Positions 1 to 6,594 of a stretch of 7,607 nt of DNA are shown piece after piece. The stretch's first letter is position 1; each line of letters opens with the position of its first letter. Location: contig CAMCHA010000105.1 of the NCBI GenBank assembly GCA_945874515.1, forward strand, positions 1 to 7,607, written 5' to 3'. The position numbers were made by a program, and so were the translations under genes. Below the pieces are notes generated by a model. The model saw nothing but the letters and a program-made list of their open reading frames with translations. It did not search any database and was not told the origin of the DNA. The stretch is from Asaia bogorensis. GTDB taxonomy: Bacteria > Pseudomonadota > Alphaproteobacteria > Acetobacterales > Acetobacteraceae.

Positions 1-827
1 CGATTATAGCGGCCAAGCTGTGCCGTTGACTGCATGGAAATGCCCAGGCGTCCGGAAAAGAAATCAGTGAACATCGTTGCCGGACGAATATCTGGCATCC
101 GCCCTTCATCAACAAACCGACGCAGCGTACGGATGGCGCGAAGCCCCGGTTCCTGATTGAAGGCAACCTGTGTTTCTTCCGCATTCAGCATGGTGCCACC
201 ATGGCTGAAGACCAGACCTTGCCAGGACCAGTTACCGGTGATTGTCCAATCGAAGAACATGCCGGTGGTATTGTCACTGAGGCCCGAGATCGCACGCGAA
301 AGATTGATCACCTCGTCCCAGCTTGAAGGCGGACGCGCAGGATCACCACCCGCGCGGCGCATCAGATCAACATTGTAGTAAAGAATTGGGGTCGAAAGCG
401 CGAAGCCGATCCCGGTTTGCTTGCCGCCAACCTGGCCGAGAGACAGCAGCGTCTCCGAATAGCCCTGCTCCGCAATCTTGGTGTCGGCCGTCATGAAGGG
501 GCGCAAATCAACCGGAATGTCGCGCTCCAGCAGCGTGCGCTGCCGATTGAGGCCATGGAAGGCAACATCTGGCAGCGAACGCGTGATGGAATCACGCAGG
601 TTCCGCTGCATGATTTCCTCATAACCCTGTTCGGGCGCGCGCCAATTCACGCGAATATTCGGATTCTGCTTGGAAAACTCCGTTGACACATCTTCCATCA
701 GGCCGCGGAAAAGTTCCGGAATGGAGTATTGTGCCGTGAGCTCCACGATATTGGATTGGGCGCGCGCGTAAAGCGGGGCCGCGAGCCCTGCAGCGGTACC
801 AAGAAGCATGTGCCTACGGTTGACCAT
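1..827 (-). CDS. CUT1-type (UgpB-like) periplasmic solute-binding protein, C-terminus cut off by window edge
   Basis: Ligand-capturing subunit of an ABC importer, acting in the periplasm. The first 275 residues are visible; family members are usually 410-440 residues, so roughly a third is missing to the left. The ATG at 827 is set by an AGGAG seven bases upstream. The N terminus reads MVNRRHMLLG, a twin-arginine-like start, followed by an Ala-rich core and a likely cleavage after ARA (residues 21-23). Family 1 binding-protein features follow: an N-terminal lobe with EFSKQNPNIRV (50-60), the block STPILYYN (145-152) closely resembling UgpB STPVLYYN, GGDP..PPSSWDEV (160-173), the aromatic cluster NWSWQG (199-204) and FFSGRLGISMQS (256-267). 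It lies 26 nt downstream of permease B, as last of the four visible genes. Sugar, polyol or glycerol-3-phosphate is plausible by family; the exact ligand is not determinable. The class call is firm, the UgpB affinity only moderate. Confidence 0.9.
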   Translation of the reverse strand, partial: MVNRRHMLLGTAAGLAAPLYARAQSNIVELTAQYSIPELFRGLMEDVSTEFSKQNPNIRVNWRAPEQGYEEIMQRNLRDSITRSLPDVAFHGLNRQRTLLERDIPVDLRPFMTADTKIAEQGYSETLLSLGQVGGKQTGIGFALSTPILYYNVDLMRRAGGDPARPPSSWDEVINLSRAISGLSDNTTGMFFDWTITGNWSWQGLVFSHGGTMLNAEETQVAFNQEPGLRAIRTLRRFVDEGRMPDIRPATMFTDFFSGRLGISMQSTAQLGRYN

Positions 828-834
828 GATATTT

Positions 835-839
835 CTCCT
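835..839 (-). promoter_or_regulatory. Shine-Dalgarno AGGAG of the left binding protein
   Basis: Read on the minus strand, AGGAG stands seven bases before the ATG at 827. It is one of the strongest ribosome-binding sites in this operon and lies in the only non-overlapping junction. It fixes the start in preference to the in-frame ATG at codon 7. Confidence 0.75.
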
Positions 840-853
840 GAGGGGTTGGGGGG

Positions 854-1678
854 TCATTTGATGCCTGTCATTGTCACGCCTTCGACAAAGGCGCGTTGCG
901 CAAGAAGAAAGGCCAGCACCAAGGGGGCGGTGACAGCCGTTGCCGCCGCCATAAGGGGGCCGAAGGAAGTGCCGGCTTCCGCGTTCGAGAAGAAGGCGAT
1001 GCCAAGCGGCGGGGTCATCAAGGCCTCATCCTGGACCACCAGGAATGGCCAGAAGAATTCATTCCAATTCCAGATGAAGGAAAGGCAGGTAAAAGCTGTC
1101 AGAGCCGGCATCGCTGTTGGCAACATGATGCGCCAGACAATGGCAAACTCGCCAAGGCCATCCATCCGCGCCGCCGCAATCAGATCATTTGGTACGGTGC
1201 GGAAGAATTGCCGCATCATAAAAATGCCAAAGACGCTGATGGTCGAGGGCAGTATGATGCCCGCATAGGTATTCAGAAGGTCAAGCTGCCACATGGCGAT
1301 GTAAAGCGGTATCGCCGGCACTTGGGGCGGGATGAGAAGCGCCAGGACCACCAAGGTGAAGCAGGTTTCCCGTCCTGCGAAGCGCAGCTTGGCCAGTGCA
1401 TAGGCCATGGGAAGCGCGGTAATAGCTTGCATCACAAAGATGCAAAATGTCACCAGAAACCCATTCAGAATGAAGCGCGCCAACGGCACCCGGGTGAAGG
1501 CTGCCGTATAGTTTTCCACCGCATACCATTGCTGCGGCAGAAGGGTGAATTGAGGCGCAAAGACCTCCCCGGGTGGCTTAAAGGAAATGGAGATCATCAG
1601 CACGAAGGGGGCAAGCATGATGCCAGCACCAAGGATAAGAAGCGCATGACGGACGAGCATACTCAAACGCTTAGCCAT
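854..1678 (-). CDS. CUT1 family ABC permease B (MalG/UgpE-like inner-membrane subunit)
   Basis: Second membrane subunit of the left importer, 274 residues from the ATG at 1678. Hydrophobic stretches fit six membrane spans, starting at about residues 10-32. After the first span comes the periplasmic segment ISFKPPGEVF (31-40), usual for MalG-like proteins. The cytoplasmic EAA loop, which docks on the ATPase, is at about 165-193, with DLIAAARMDGLGEF and then IMLPTAMPAL. The tail QRAFVEGVTMTGIK is typical of the family. I chose ATG 1678 over an in-frame GTG at 1687 because it makes the same 8-nt ATGNNTAR overlap with permease A as permease A makes with the ATPase. Neither start has a clear Shine-Dalgarno, which suggests coupling to upstream translation. 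Partner of permease A; substrate not readable. Confidence 0.92.
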   Translation of the reverse strand: MAKRLSMLVRHALLILGAGIMLAPFVLMISISFKPPGEVFAPQFTLLPQQWYAVENYTAAFTRVPLARFILNGFLVTFCIFVMQAITALPMAYALAKLRFAGRETCFTLVVLALLIPPQVPAIPLYIAMWQLDLLNTYAGIILPSTISVFGIFMMRQFFRTVPNDLIAAARMDGLGEFAIVWRIMLPTAMPALTAFTCLSFIWNWNEFFWPFLVVQDEALMTPPLGIAFFSNAEAGTSFGPLMAAATAVTAPLVLAFLLAQRAFVEGVTMTGIK

Positions 1679-2573
1679 AATGCGCACGCCGATCGAGAGC
1701 GATGGTCTGGAGCATGGTGAGGCAGAGCGTCAGGATCAGGAAGATGACAGTAATCGCGGCCCCATAGCTTGACCGCAGAAAGGTGAAGCCCTGCTGCACC
1801 ATGGTATAAAGCAGCACTTCGGTTGCCTTGGATGGCCCGCCTTCAGTGAGCACAGCGACCGTATCAAAGACCTGAAAGCTGCGGATGGCCGTGATGGCGA
1901 CGACAAATACAAGGGAGGGACCAAGCATGGGCCAAGTCACGCGACGAAAGCGTTCCCAGGCGCCATCGGCACCGTCCATGCCAAGCGCCTCATAAAGATC
2001 CTTCGGGATCGCCTTCAGCCCTGCCATGAAAAGGATCATCGCAAGGCCAAGATTCTGCCAGACACCAATCGCAATCAAGGCGAAAAGCGCCGTATCAGGA
2101 TTTTGCAACCAATCAGCAGTGGGCAGGCCCAGGGCCCGGAAAAGCTGATTGATGAAGCCAACAGTTGGGTGGAACATGAATTCCCAGACCAACGCCATGG
2201 CGAGAAGCGTTGACGCGACCGGCAAAAAGAATGCAGCGCGGTAGAAGGCCTTACCGTGGCTGACACTTTCGATCAGCAGGGCAGCAAGAAGGCCAAGAAG
2301 CACCGTGGCCGGAACAGAAATACCCACATAGATGATGGTATTCTTGAGCGAAATCCAGAATACCCGATCGCCCCACAGCTCGATGTAATTATCGAGCCCT
2401 GCCCATCGAAGGCTTGCCTCGCCAAAGTTCCAATCCGTGAAGGAAAGCAGCACTACGGAAACCGCGGGGCCAAGCAACATTGCCCACATCAGTAGAAAGG
2501 CGGGCAAGCTTAGCAGATAGGCAGTCAAGGCTTCCGCCCGCAACAGCCGCGCTGAAGGACCCGCGCTACGCAT
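1671..2573 (-). CDS. CUT1 family ABC permease A (MalF/UgpA-like inner-membrane subunit)
   Basis: First membrane subunit of the left importer, 300 residues from the ATG at 2573. The first span is at about residues 18-45, followed by FTDWNFG (45-51) and GLDNYIEL (59-66), both characteristic of CUT1 MalF/UgpA proteins. The EAA loop covers about 192-220 (DLYEALGMDGADG, then TWPMLGPS); it has EAL in place of the usual EAA. The stretch TEGGPSKATEVLLYTMVQQGF (243-263) is another family hallmark. Open frame continues upstream to 2792, but those residues are read opposite the conserved ATPase frame. A GGAG seven bases before ATG 2573 supports this start, giving an 8-nt overlap with the end of the ATPase gene. 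It presumably forms a heterodimeric pore with permease B. Confidence 0.92.
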   Translation of the reverse strand: MRSAGPSARLLRAEALTAYLLSLPAFLLMWAMLLGPAVSVVLLSFTDWNFGEASLRWAGLDNYIELWGDRVFWISLKNTIIYVGISVPATVLLGLLAALLIESVSHGKAFYRAAFFLPVASTLLAMALVWEFMFHPTVGFINQLFRALGLPTADWLQNPDTALFALIAIGVWQNLGLAMILFMAGLKAIPKDLYEALGMDGADGAWERFRRVTWPMLGPSLVFVVAITAIRSFQVFDTVAVLTEGGPSKATEVLLYTMVQQGFTFLRSSYGAAITVIFLILTLCLTMLQTIALDRRAHYG

Positions 2574-3696
2574 GAACAGACTCCGCTTCATAGAGCGGGC
2601 GCCGCGCACCATCACGGTCGAAAAGAATGGCGCGCCTTGGCAGAATATGGATAGTGTCCTGACCGGAGAGGCGCTCGGCTGCCGCTGGGGGAAGGCGAAG
2701 AATTGTTGGATCTGGTACGCCTGCAACCTGGCAATGCACCAGCGTTTCCATTCCCAGTTTTTCCATGCGCAATAAGCGAGCCGCAAGCCCATGGCGATTC
2801 AATTCAAGCGCTTCCGGGCGTATCCCAAGCAGTGCAGGCCCTGAAAAGCCGCCCGCATGGAAGGGAAGATGAATGCCGCTCATCATCAGCGCGCTGCGCG
2901 ATGTAACATCAACTGGCCAAATATTGATGGGCGGGGTGCCAACAAAGCGCGCCACGGCCAGGCTCTGCGGGTCGTCATAAAGCGCCTGTGGTGCCGCCAA
3001 TTGCAGAACGTTGCCCCCTTCCATGACAGCAATTCGATCAGCCATGGCCATGGCTTCCGATTGGTCATGCGTCACATAAATTGTCGTGACACCCAGCCTG
3101 CGCGTGAGGGAAACGATTTCAGCCCGCGCATCAGCCCTAAGCCTTGCATCAAGATTGGATAGGGGCTCGTCCATTAGAAAGGCGGCCGGATGTCGCACCA
3201 TGGCGCGCGCCAAGGCCACGCGCTGTCTCTGCCCTCCCGAGAGCTGCGCCGGCTTTCGGTGCAGCAGCGCCTCAAGCCCTAAGGGCGCTGCAGTGGCCAC
3301 TACATCGCGTGAAATCGAAGCCCGCAGGGGACGCGCACCAGGCATTAGCCGGCCAAGAAGCGGAAGGCGTTGAAGCGCAGACAAGCGGCGCATTTCAAGA
3401 GGTAGGGCGATATTCGCAGCAACCGTCATGTAGGGGTAAAGCGCGTAGGATTGGAAAACCATCGCCAGATCGCGCGCCTTCGCCGGCAGGGCATCCACCT
3501 GGCGATCACCAATGAACACGCTGCCTTGGTCGGCCGTTTCAAGCCCTGCGATGATCCGCAGCAAGGTGGATTTGCCGCAACCGGAAGGACCAAGGATCGC
3601 GAGAAATTCGCCATCCCTCACCTCCATCGAGACATCACGCAGAACCTGCGTCGCACCGAATTGCTTCGCAATGTGCCGAAGCATTATCCCGGGCAT
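2566..3696 (-). CDS. ABC transporter ATPase, MalK/UgpC-like with C-terminal TOBE-type domain
   Basis: Cytoplasmic ATPase that powers the left importer, 376 residues. Visible motifs: Walker A GPSGCGKST (36-44), Q-loop Q82 in FQSYALYPYMTV, signature LSGGQ (152-156), Walker B FLMDEP (173-178), D-loop SNLDA (180-184) and switch His210 in YVTHDQ. The C-terminal regulatory part carries GIRPEAL (291-297), as in MalK/UgpC TOBE domains. The Q-loop to signature distance is 70 residues, against about 52 in E. coli MalK; the extra material is an Arg/Leu/Pro-rich segment near 104-130. The start at 3696 has GGAGG seven bases upstream. It is the first gene of its operon, an unusual place for the ATPase. The catalytic motifs are intact, so it should be functional. 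Confidence 0.95.
   Translation of the reverse strand: MPGIMLRHIAKQFGATQVLRDVSMEVRDGEFLAILGPSGCGKSTLLRIIAGLETADQGSVFIGDRQVDALPAKARDLAMVFQSYALYPYMTVAANIALPLEMRRLSALQRLPLLGRLMPGARPLRASISRDVVATAAPLGLEALLHRKPAQLSGGQRQRVALARAMVRHPAAFLMDEPLSNLDARLRADARAEIVSLTRRLGVTTIYVTHDQSEAMAMADRIAVMEGGNVLQLAAPQALYDDPQSLAVARFVGTPPINIWPVDVTSRSALMMSGIHLPFHAGGFSGPALLGIRPEALELNRHGLAARLLRMEKLGMETLVHCQVAGVPDPTILRLPPAAAERLSGQDTIHILPRRAILFDRDGARRPLYEAESVHA
2581..2584 (-). promoter_or_regulatory. Shine-Dalgarno GGAG deciding the permease A start
   Basis: On the minus strand GGAG precedes the ATG at 2573 by seven bases and lies inside the end of the ATPase gene. The alternative in-frame ATGs at 2591 and 2612 have no comparable site. 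Confidence 0.6.
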
Positions 3697-3703
3697 GAGG
3701 CGC

Positions 3704-3708
3704 CCTCC
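3704..3708 (-). promoter_or_regulatory. Shine-Dalgarno GGAGG of the left-operon ATPase
   Basis: On the minus strand GGAGG lies seven bases before the ATG at 3696. It supports that start over the in-frame ATG at codon 5. Confidence 0.7.
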
Positions 3709-3811
3709 AATCCAATAACGCCTGGCGGGTTAGCCGCGTTATGTTTCAGTGCTGTGGCGCTTTGGTGAAGGATGATCGAATGTCTTGTCCTTCGCCGTAA
3801 TGGGTCATAGT

Positions 3812-3823
3812 CACATTTATGTG
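3812..3823. repeat. Inverted repeat CACAT-TT-ATGTG, candidate operator
   Basis: Perfect 5-bp arms around a 2-bp centre, in the A/T-rich part of the divergent region, about 116 bp from the left operon start and 180 bp from the right. A dimeric repressor or activator could bind such a site, but short palindromes occur by chance and no known regulator consensus is matched. Confidence 0.3.
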
Positions 3824-3835
3824 TTTTTAAGCGGA

Positions 3836-3849
3836 TGCGCTGCGGCGCA
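3836..3849. repeat. Inverted repeat TGCGC-N4-GCGCA
   Basis: Perfect 5-bp G/C-rich arms with a 4-base loop. It could be a protein-binding site or a weak hairpin. There is no U-run on either side, so it is not a usual intrinsic terminator. Confidence 0.25.
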
Positions 3850-3860
3850 AGTATTTGGGC

Positions 3861-3875
3861 TATCATGCGCTGATA
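3861..3875. repeat. Inverted repeat TATCA-N5-TGATA, candidate operator
   Basis: Perfect 5-bp arms separated by five bases, overlapping a -10-like TATCAT on the plus strand. If that hexamer is used as a promoter for the right operon, a protein bound here would block it. This is inference; the arms are short. Confidence 0.28.
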
Positions 3876-3897
3876 TGGAGAACGCTCCGAATTAGAT

Positions 3898-3915
3898 TGT
3901 TCATATTTTTGTCAT
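3898..3915 (+). promoter_or_regulatory. Weak Pho-box-like direct repeat (TGTTCAT-N4-TTGTCAT)
   Basis: Two heptamers with 11-bp periodicity and an A/T spacer (ATTT) lie about 87 bp before the right operon start. Against CTGTCAT-N4-CTGTCAT the second copy matches 6 of 7 bases and the first 4 of 7. The layout fits a PhoB site, but this level of match is expected by chance fairly often in a region this size. Confidence 0.2.
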
Positions 3916-3989
3916 CCGCTTGCAGCAATTGATGCCTCTTCATCGGGTTTTATTTGGCAAGCGAGTCGCACGCTGAAGTGCGTCAAGTT

Positions 3990-3993
3990 GGAG
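3990..3993 (+). promoter_or_regulatory. Shine-Dalgarno GGAG deciding the right binding-protein start
   Basis: GGAG lies eight bases before the ATG at 4002. It also places the twin-arginine motif directly at the N terminus, favouring 4002 over the upstream in-frame TTG at 3954. Confidence 0.65.
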
Positions 3994-4001
3994 ATCGTCT
4001 C

Positions 4002-5009
4002 ATGAAACGTCGTCACCTTCTGATGTCCGGTTTGGCCGCCGGCATAGCATTCGGCCCTGCGGCCGCTCAGGCGGCACGCGCTGTCTGTTATAATTGCCCT
4101 CCGGAATGGGCGGATTGGGGTGGCATGCTGCGTCTGTTGCAAAGCCGCATCAGCCTGACGGTCCCGCCTGACAATAAGAACTCCGGCCAATCCCTGGCGG
4201 CTTTGATTGCTGAACGCGCGCGCCCCGTGGCCGATGTTGTCTATCTTGGTGGCCAGGTTGGCCCACAGGCGCGCGAAGCCGGGGTCGTGGCGCCATATAA
4301 GCCTGCCCGTTTTGACCGTATCCCCGCAGGGCTCAAGGATGAGGAAGGCTATTGGTTCACCATCCATTCCGGAACGCTTGGCATTTTTGTGAATACGCGG
4401 GCGCTGGGCAATCGCCCCGTACCGCAAAGCTGGAATGATCTTCTCAACCCAACCTATCGTGGCATGGTCGGCTATCTTGATCCGACCTCTGCCGCTGTGG
4501 GTCAGGTTGGTGTTGTGGCCATCAATCTGGCGCTTGGCGGCAGCTATGAGAATTTTGATCCCGCCATAGCGTTCTTTAAGCGCCTGCAAGCCAATCAGCC
4601 GATCGTGCCGAAGCAAACCGCCTATGCCCGTGTGCTTTCCGGCGAGATCCCGATCCTGCTCGACTACGATTTCAACGCCTATCGCGCGCAATATAGCGAT
4701 AATGCCCCGACGCGGTTCGTCATCCCGGCGGAAGGCACGCAAACGCTTCCCTATGTCATGGGCCTGGTTGCCAATGGGCCTAACCCAGATAATGGTCGGC
4801 GCATGTTAGATTTCCTTCTTTCGGATGATGGACAACGCCATTGGGCCGGCGCCTTTTTGCGCCCGGTTTTCCCCGAATTGATGCCGGAAGCCGCACAAGC
4901 ACGCTTCCTGCCGGCGGCGGATTATGCGCGCGCGCAACCATTGGATGTGCGCAAGCTTGCCGGCGCTGTCCGTGCCCTTGCTGATCGCTATCAGCGCGAG
5001 ATCGGGTGA
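4002..5009 (+). CDS. Periplasmic solute-binding protein of a Pot/Phn/Fbp-type ABC importer
   Basis: Ligand-binding subunit of the right importer, 335 residues, first gene of its operon. The N terminus MKRRHLLMSG is twin-arginine-like, with an Ala-rich core ending near AAAQA (20-24). The mature part opens with CYNCPPEWADWG (29-40); Cys29 and Cys32 are the only cysteines. Further landmarks: DNKNSGQSLAALIAE (57-71), ADVVYLGG (77-84), the hinge-like HSGTLGIFVNTRALG (122-136), PQSWNDLLNPTYRG (141-154), GEIPILLDYDFNAYRAQY (214-231) and PYVMGLVANGPNPDNGRRML (250-269). The last resembles the C-terminal block of PhnS, PotD and FbpA-like proteins. It ends overlapping permease 1. Ligand unknown: polyamine, 2-aminoethylphosphonate or another small charged compound are options from family and permease type. 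Class call firm, specificity open. Confidence 0.92.
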   Translation: MKRRHLLMSGLAAGIAFGPAAAQAARAVCYNCPPEWADWGGMLRLLQSRISLTVPPDNKNSGQSLAALIAERARPVADVVYLGGQVGPQAREAGVVAPYKPARFDRIPAGLKDEEGYWFTIHSGTLGIFVNTRALGNRPVPQSWNDLLNPTYRGMVGYLDPTSAAVGQVGVVAINLALGGSYENFDPAIAFFKRLQANQPIVPKQTAYARVLSGEIPILLDYDFNAYRAQYSDNAPTRFVIPAEGTQTLPYVMGLVANGPNPDNGRRMLDFLLSDDGQRHWAGAFLRPVFPELMPEAAQARFLPAADYARAQPLDVRKLAGAVRALADRYQREIG

Positions 5010-5800
5010 TGCATGACCGCCTGCGTGCGGGGTTACTCATCGCGCCCGCACTGGCGGTTTTCCTCGCCTTCTTTCTAATCCCACTTGGATATTTGGCGGT
5101 GGCGGGCGGTGCGGGTGGCTATAGCGCTATCCTCACCGAACCGCGTTTCCTGCGCAGCCTGATCTCTACCCTTTTGGTGGCGGCGGCGACGACGGCCATA
5201 ACGCTTTTCATAGCGACCATCATGGGCCTGTTCCTGGCACGCGTGAGATTTCGCGGCAGGTCAACGCTGCTGGCGTTGCTGACCCTGCCTTTGGCTTTTC
5301 CCGGCGTCGTGGTCGGCTATCTTGTCATCATGCTTGCCGGTCGGCAGGGACTGGTCGCTGAGGTTTCTATGGCGCTCGGCGGCGATCGCATTGTTTTTGC
5401 CTATTCGCTGGCCGGTCTTTTGCTCGGCTATGTCTATTTCTCGATCCCACGCACCTTGCTGACCCTGATGGCGGCGGCAGAGAAACTTGATCCGCGTCTT
5501 GAAGAAGCAGCGCGTTCCCTTGGCGCATCCCCTTTCGGCGTTCTGCGTGATGTCCTGCTGCCGGGAATGGCACCCGCACTGGCGGCTGCTGGAGCAATCT
5601 GCTTTGCCACCGCGACCGGCGCTTTTGGAACCGCCTTTGCGCTTGCGTCACGTATCGATGTGTTGCCTATGGTCATCTATACCGAATTCACGCTTCAGGC
5701 GAATCTGGCAGTCGCAGCTGCGCTTTCCTTCTTATTGGGTATCGCAACCTGGGCTGTGCTAGCCCTTGCCCGTGGCGCAAGCGGCGGAGCTGCTGCATGA
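5009..5800 (+). CDS. ABC permease 1 (PotB/PhnU-like inner-membrane subunit)
   Basis: Membrane subunit of the right importer, 263 residues, about six hydrophobic spans beginning at residues 7-31. The EAA loop is at about 164-191 (RLEEAARSLGAS, then DVLLPGMAPAL), the contact point for the ATPase. The short periplasmic part after span 1 and total length near 265 fit the PotB/CysT/PhnU class of separate permeases, not the fused FbpB type. ATG 5009 overlaps the preceding TGA by one base (TGATG). An in-frame GTG at 5006 would add one residue and cannot be excluded. A short GAG eight bases upstream is the only ribosome-site-like sequence, so translation is probably coupled to the binding protein. 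Confidence 0.9.
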   Translation: MHDRLRAGLLIAPALAVFLAFFLIPLGYLAVAGGAGGYSAILTEPRFLRSLISTLLVAAATTAITLFIATIMGLFLARVRFRGRSTLLALLTLPLAFPGVVVGYLVIMLAGRQGLVAEVSMALGGDRIVFAYSLAGLLLGYVYFSIPRTLLTLMAAAEKLDPRLEEAARSLGASPFGVLRDVLLPGMAPALAAAGAICFATATGAFGTAFALASRIDVLPMVIYTEFTLQANLAVAAALSFLLGIATWAVLALARGASGGAAA

Positions 5801-6594
5801 GGCGTGGTATCGGTTTCTGGACTGGCCTTTGCTTTACACTGCTCATTTCGGCCTTTCTCATTCTACCCATATTTGCCTCCGTCATCGCGGGCGTCACGGC
5901 CAACCAGTTTGTGGGAATATCAAGCGGATTTACAACGCGCTGGATCCTGGATGTTTGGGCGAATTACGGCGGAACGGTCTTGCTCTCGCTTCAGATTGCT
6001 TTCGCTACTTTGGTGATAACGCTGCTGCTTGGTATTCCTGCGGCCTATGTGCTCGCGCGCCATGCCGGTGTGACCACGCGTCTTATTGAAGAAGCGCTCG
6101 TCATGCCGGTTGCGGTGCCAGGTCTTGCGACGGCGCTCGGCCTTATCTTGGCCTATGGCGCGGTTGGTGGGCTGCGGTCCTCATGGTATTTCATTCTTGT
6201 TGGCCATGTTGTTTTCTGCCTTCCTTTCATGATGCGTGCGGTACTGGCAGTCTTGCTCGCCATTGATCTCCATCGGCTTGAGGAAGCGGCGCGGGCTTGC
6301 GGTGCAACATGGGCACAGCGCTTTTTTGGCGTGGTGCTGCCCAATATCCGTGGGGGGATTCTGGCAGGCAGCCTTATGGTCGTCACCCTATCGCTTGGTG
6401 AGTTCAATATGACTCTCTTGCTCCACACGCCCTTCACGCGAACGCTGCCTGTTGGGTTGGCTGATGCCTATACCGCATTGCGTACCGAAATGGCTTCCGC
6501 CTATACGCTGATCTTCTTCGCCTTGATTGTGCCCTTGCTCAGCGCCATGCAATGGGTTGTTAGTCGGATGGATCAGCAAGGGGGCAGACGATGA
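5797..6594 (+). CDS. ABC permease 2 (PotC/PhnV-like inner-membrane subunit)
   Basis: Second membrane subunit of the right importer, 265 residues. Spans start at about residues 8-32 and continue through a typical type I layout. The EAA loop is at about 161-189 (LEEAARACGATWAQRF, then VVLPNIRGGI). The stretch SLGEFNMTLLL (199-209) followed by RTLPVGL (215-221) matches the PotC/PhnV/CysW pattern. Its ATG overlaps the permease 1 stop by four bases (ATGA), with GGAG seven bases upstream inside permease 1. It probably pairs with permease 1 to form the translocation pore. Confidence 0.91.
   Translation: MRRGIGFWTGLCFTLLISAFLILPIFASVIAGVTANQFVGISSGFTTRWILDVWANYGGTVLLSLQIAFATLVITLLLGIPAAYVLARHAGVTTRLIEEALVMPVAVPGLATALGLILAYGAVGGLRSSWYFILVGHVVFCLPFMMRAVLAVLLAIDLHRLEEAARACGATWAQRFFGVVLPNIRGGILAGSLMVVTLSLGEFNMTLLLHTPFTRTLPVGLADAYTALRTEMASAYTLIFFALIVPLLSAMQWVVSRMDQQGGRR

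Larger units (their letters stand above)
3697..4001. promoter_or_regulatory. Divergent intergenic control region between the two ABC operons
   Basis: A 305-bp gap between two divergently read first genes must hold promoters for both operons. It is more A/T-rich than the flanking genes, notably at 3810-3830 and 3890-3960. I found no confident -35/-10 pair for sigma-70 on either strand; TATCAT at 3861 (plus) and CATAAC near 3742 (minus) are -10-like but lack a well-spaced -35. Three short inverted repeats and one Pho-box-like repeat are listed separately. No convincing small gene is present; reading frames running through it lack ribosome-binding sites. Confidence 0.7.

Noticed and set aside
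417..1268. Two plus-strand frames (417-686 and 729-1268)
   Set aside because: Both are antisense to the left binding protein and permease B and have no recognisable product.
896..1720. 274-residue open frame on the plus strand
   Set aside because: It is antisense to permease B, rich in Arg, Lys, His and Gln without any domain. The minus-strand frame has the EAA loop and membrane spans.
2574..2792. N-terminal extension of permease A back to an upstream start at 2792
   Set aside because: It would lie entirely inside the conserved ATPase gene, adds residues without family similarity, and lacks a ribosome-binding site; ATG 2573 has GGAG at good spacing.
3836..3849. G/C hairpin as a terminator
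   Set aside because: Only 5-bp arms and no following U-run, and it sits between divergent promoters where no transcript is expected to end.
3684..3866. 60-residue minus-strand frame across the left operon leader
   Set aside because: No Shine-Dalgarno, no domain, and it overlaps the ATPase start in another frame. It does not look like an attenuator peptide, as there is no codon run or terminator pair.
3954..4001. TTG start adding 16 residues to the right binding protein
   Set aside because: It would bury the twin-arginine motif behind a polar extension, whereas ATG 4002 has GGAG and a normal signal peptide.
4077..4088. Possible lipoprotein signal at Cys29 of the right binding protein
   Set aside because: The residue before the cysteine is Val, while a lipobox needs Gly, Ala or Ser there; a soluble Tat-exported protein fits better.
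3912..4742. 276-residue open frame on the minus strand
   Set aside because: It lies antisense to the right binding-protein gene, whose frame has clear family motifs. The antisense product has no recognisable domain or ribosome-binding site and reads as a by-product of codon bias.
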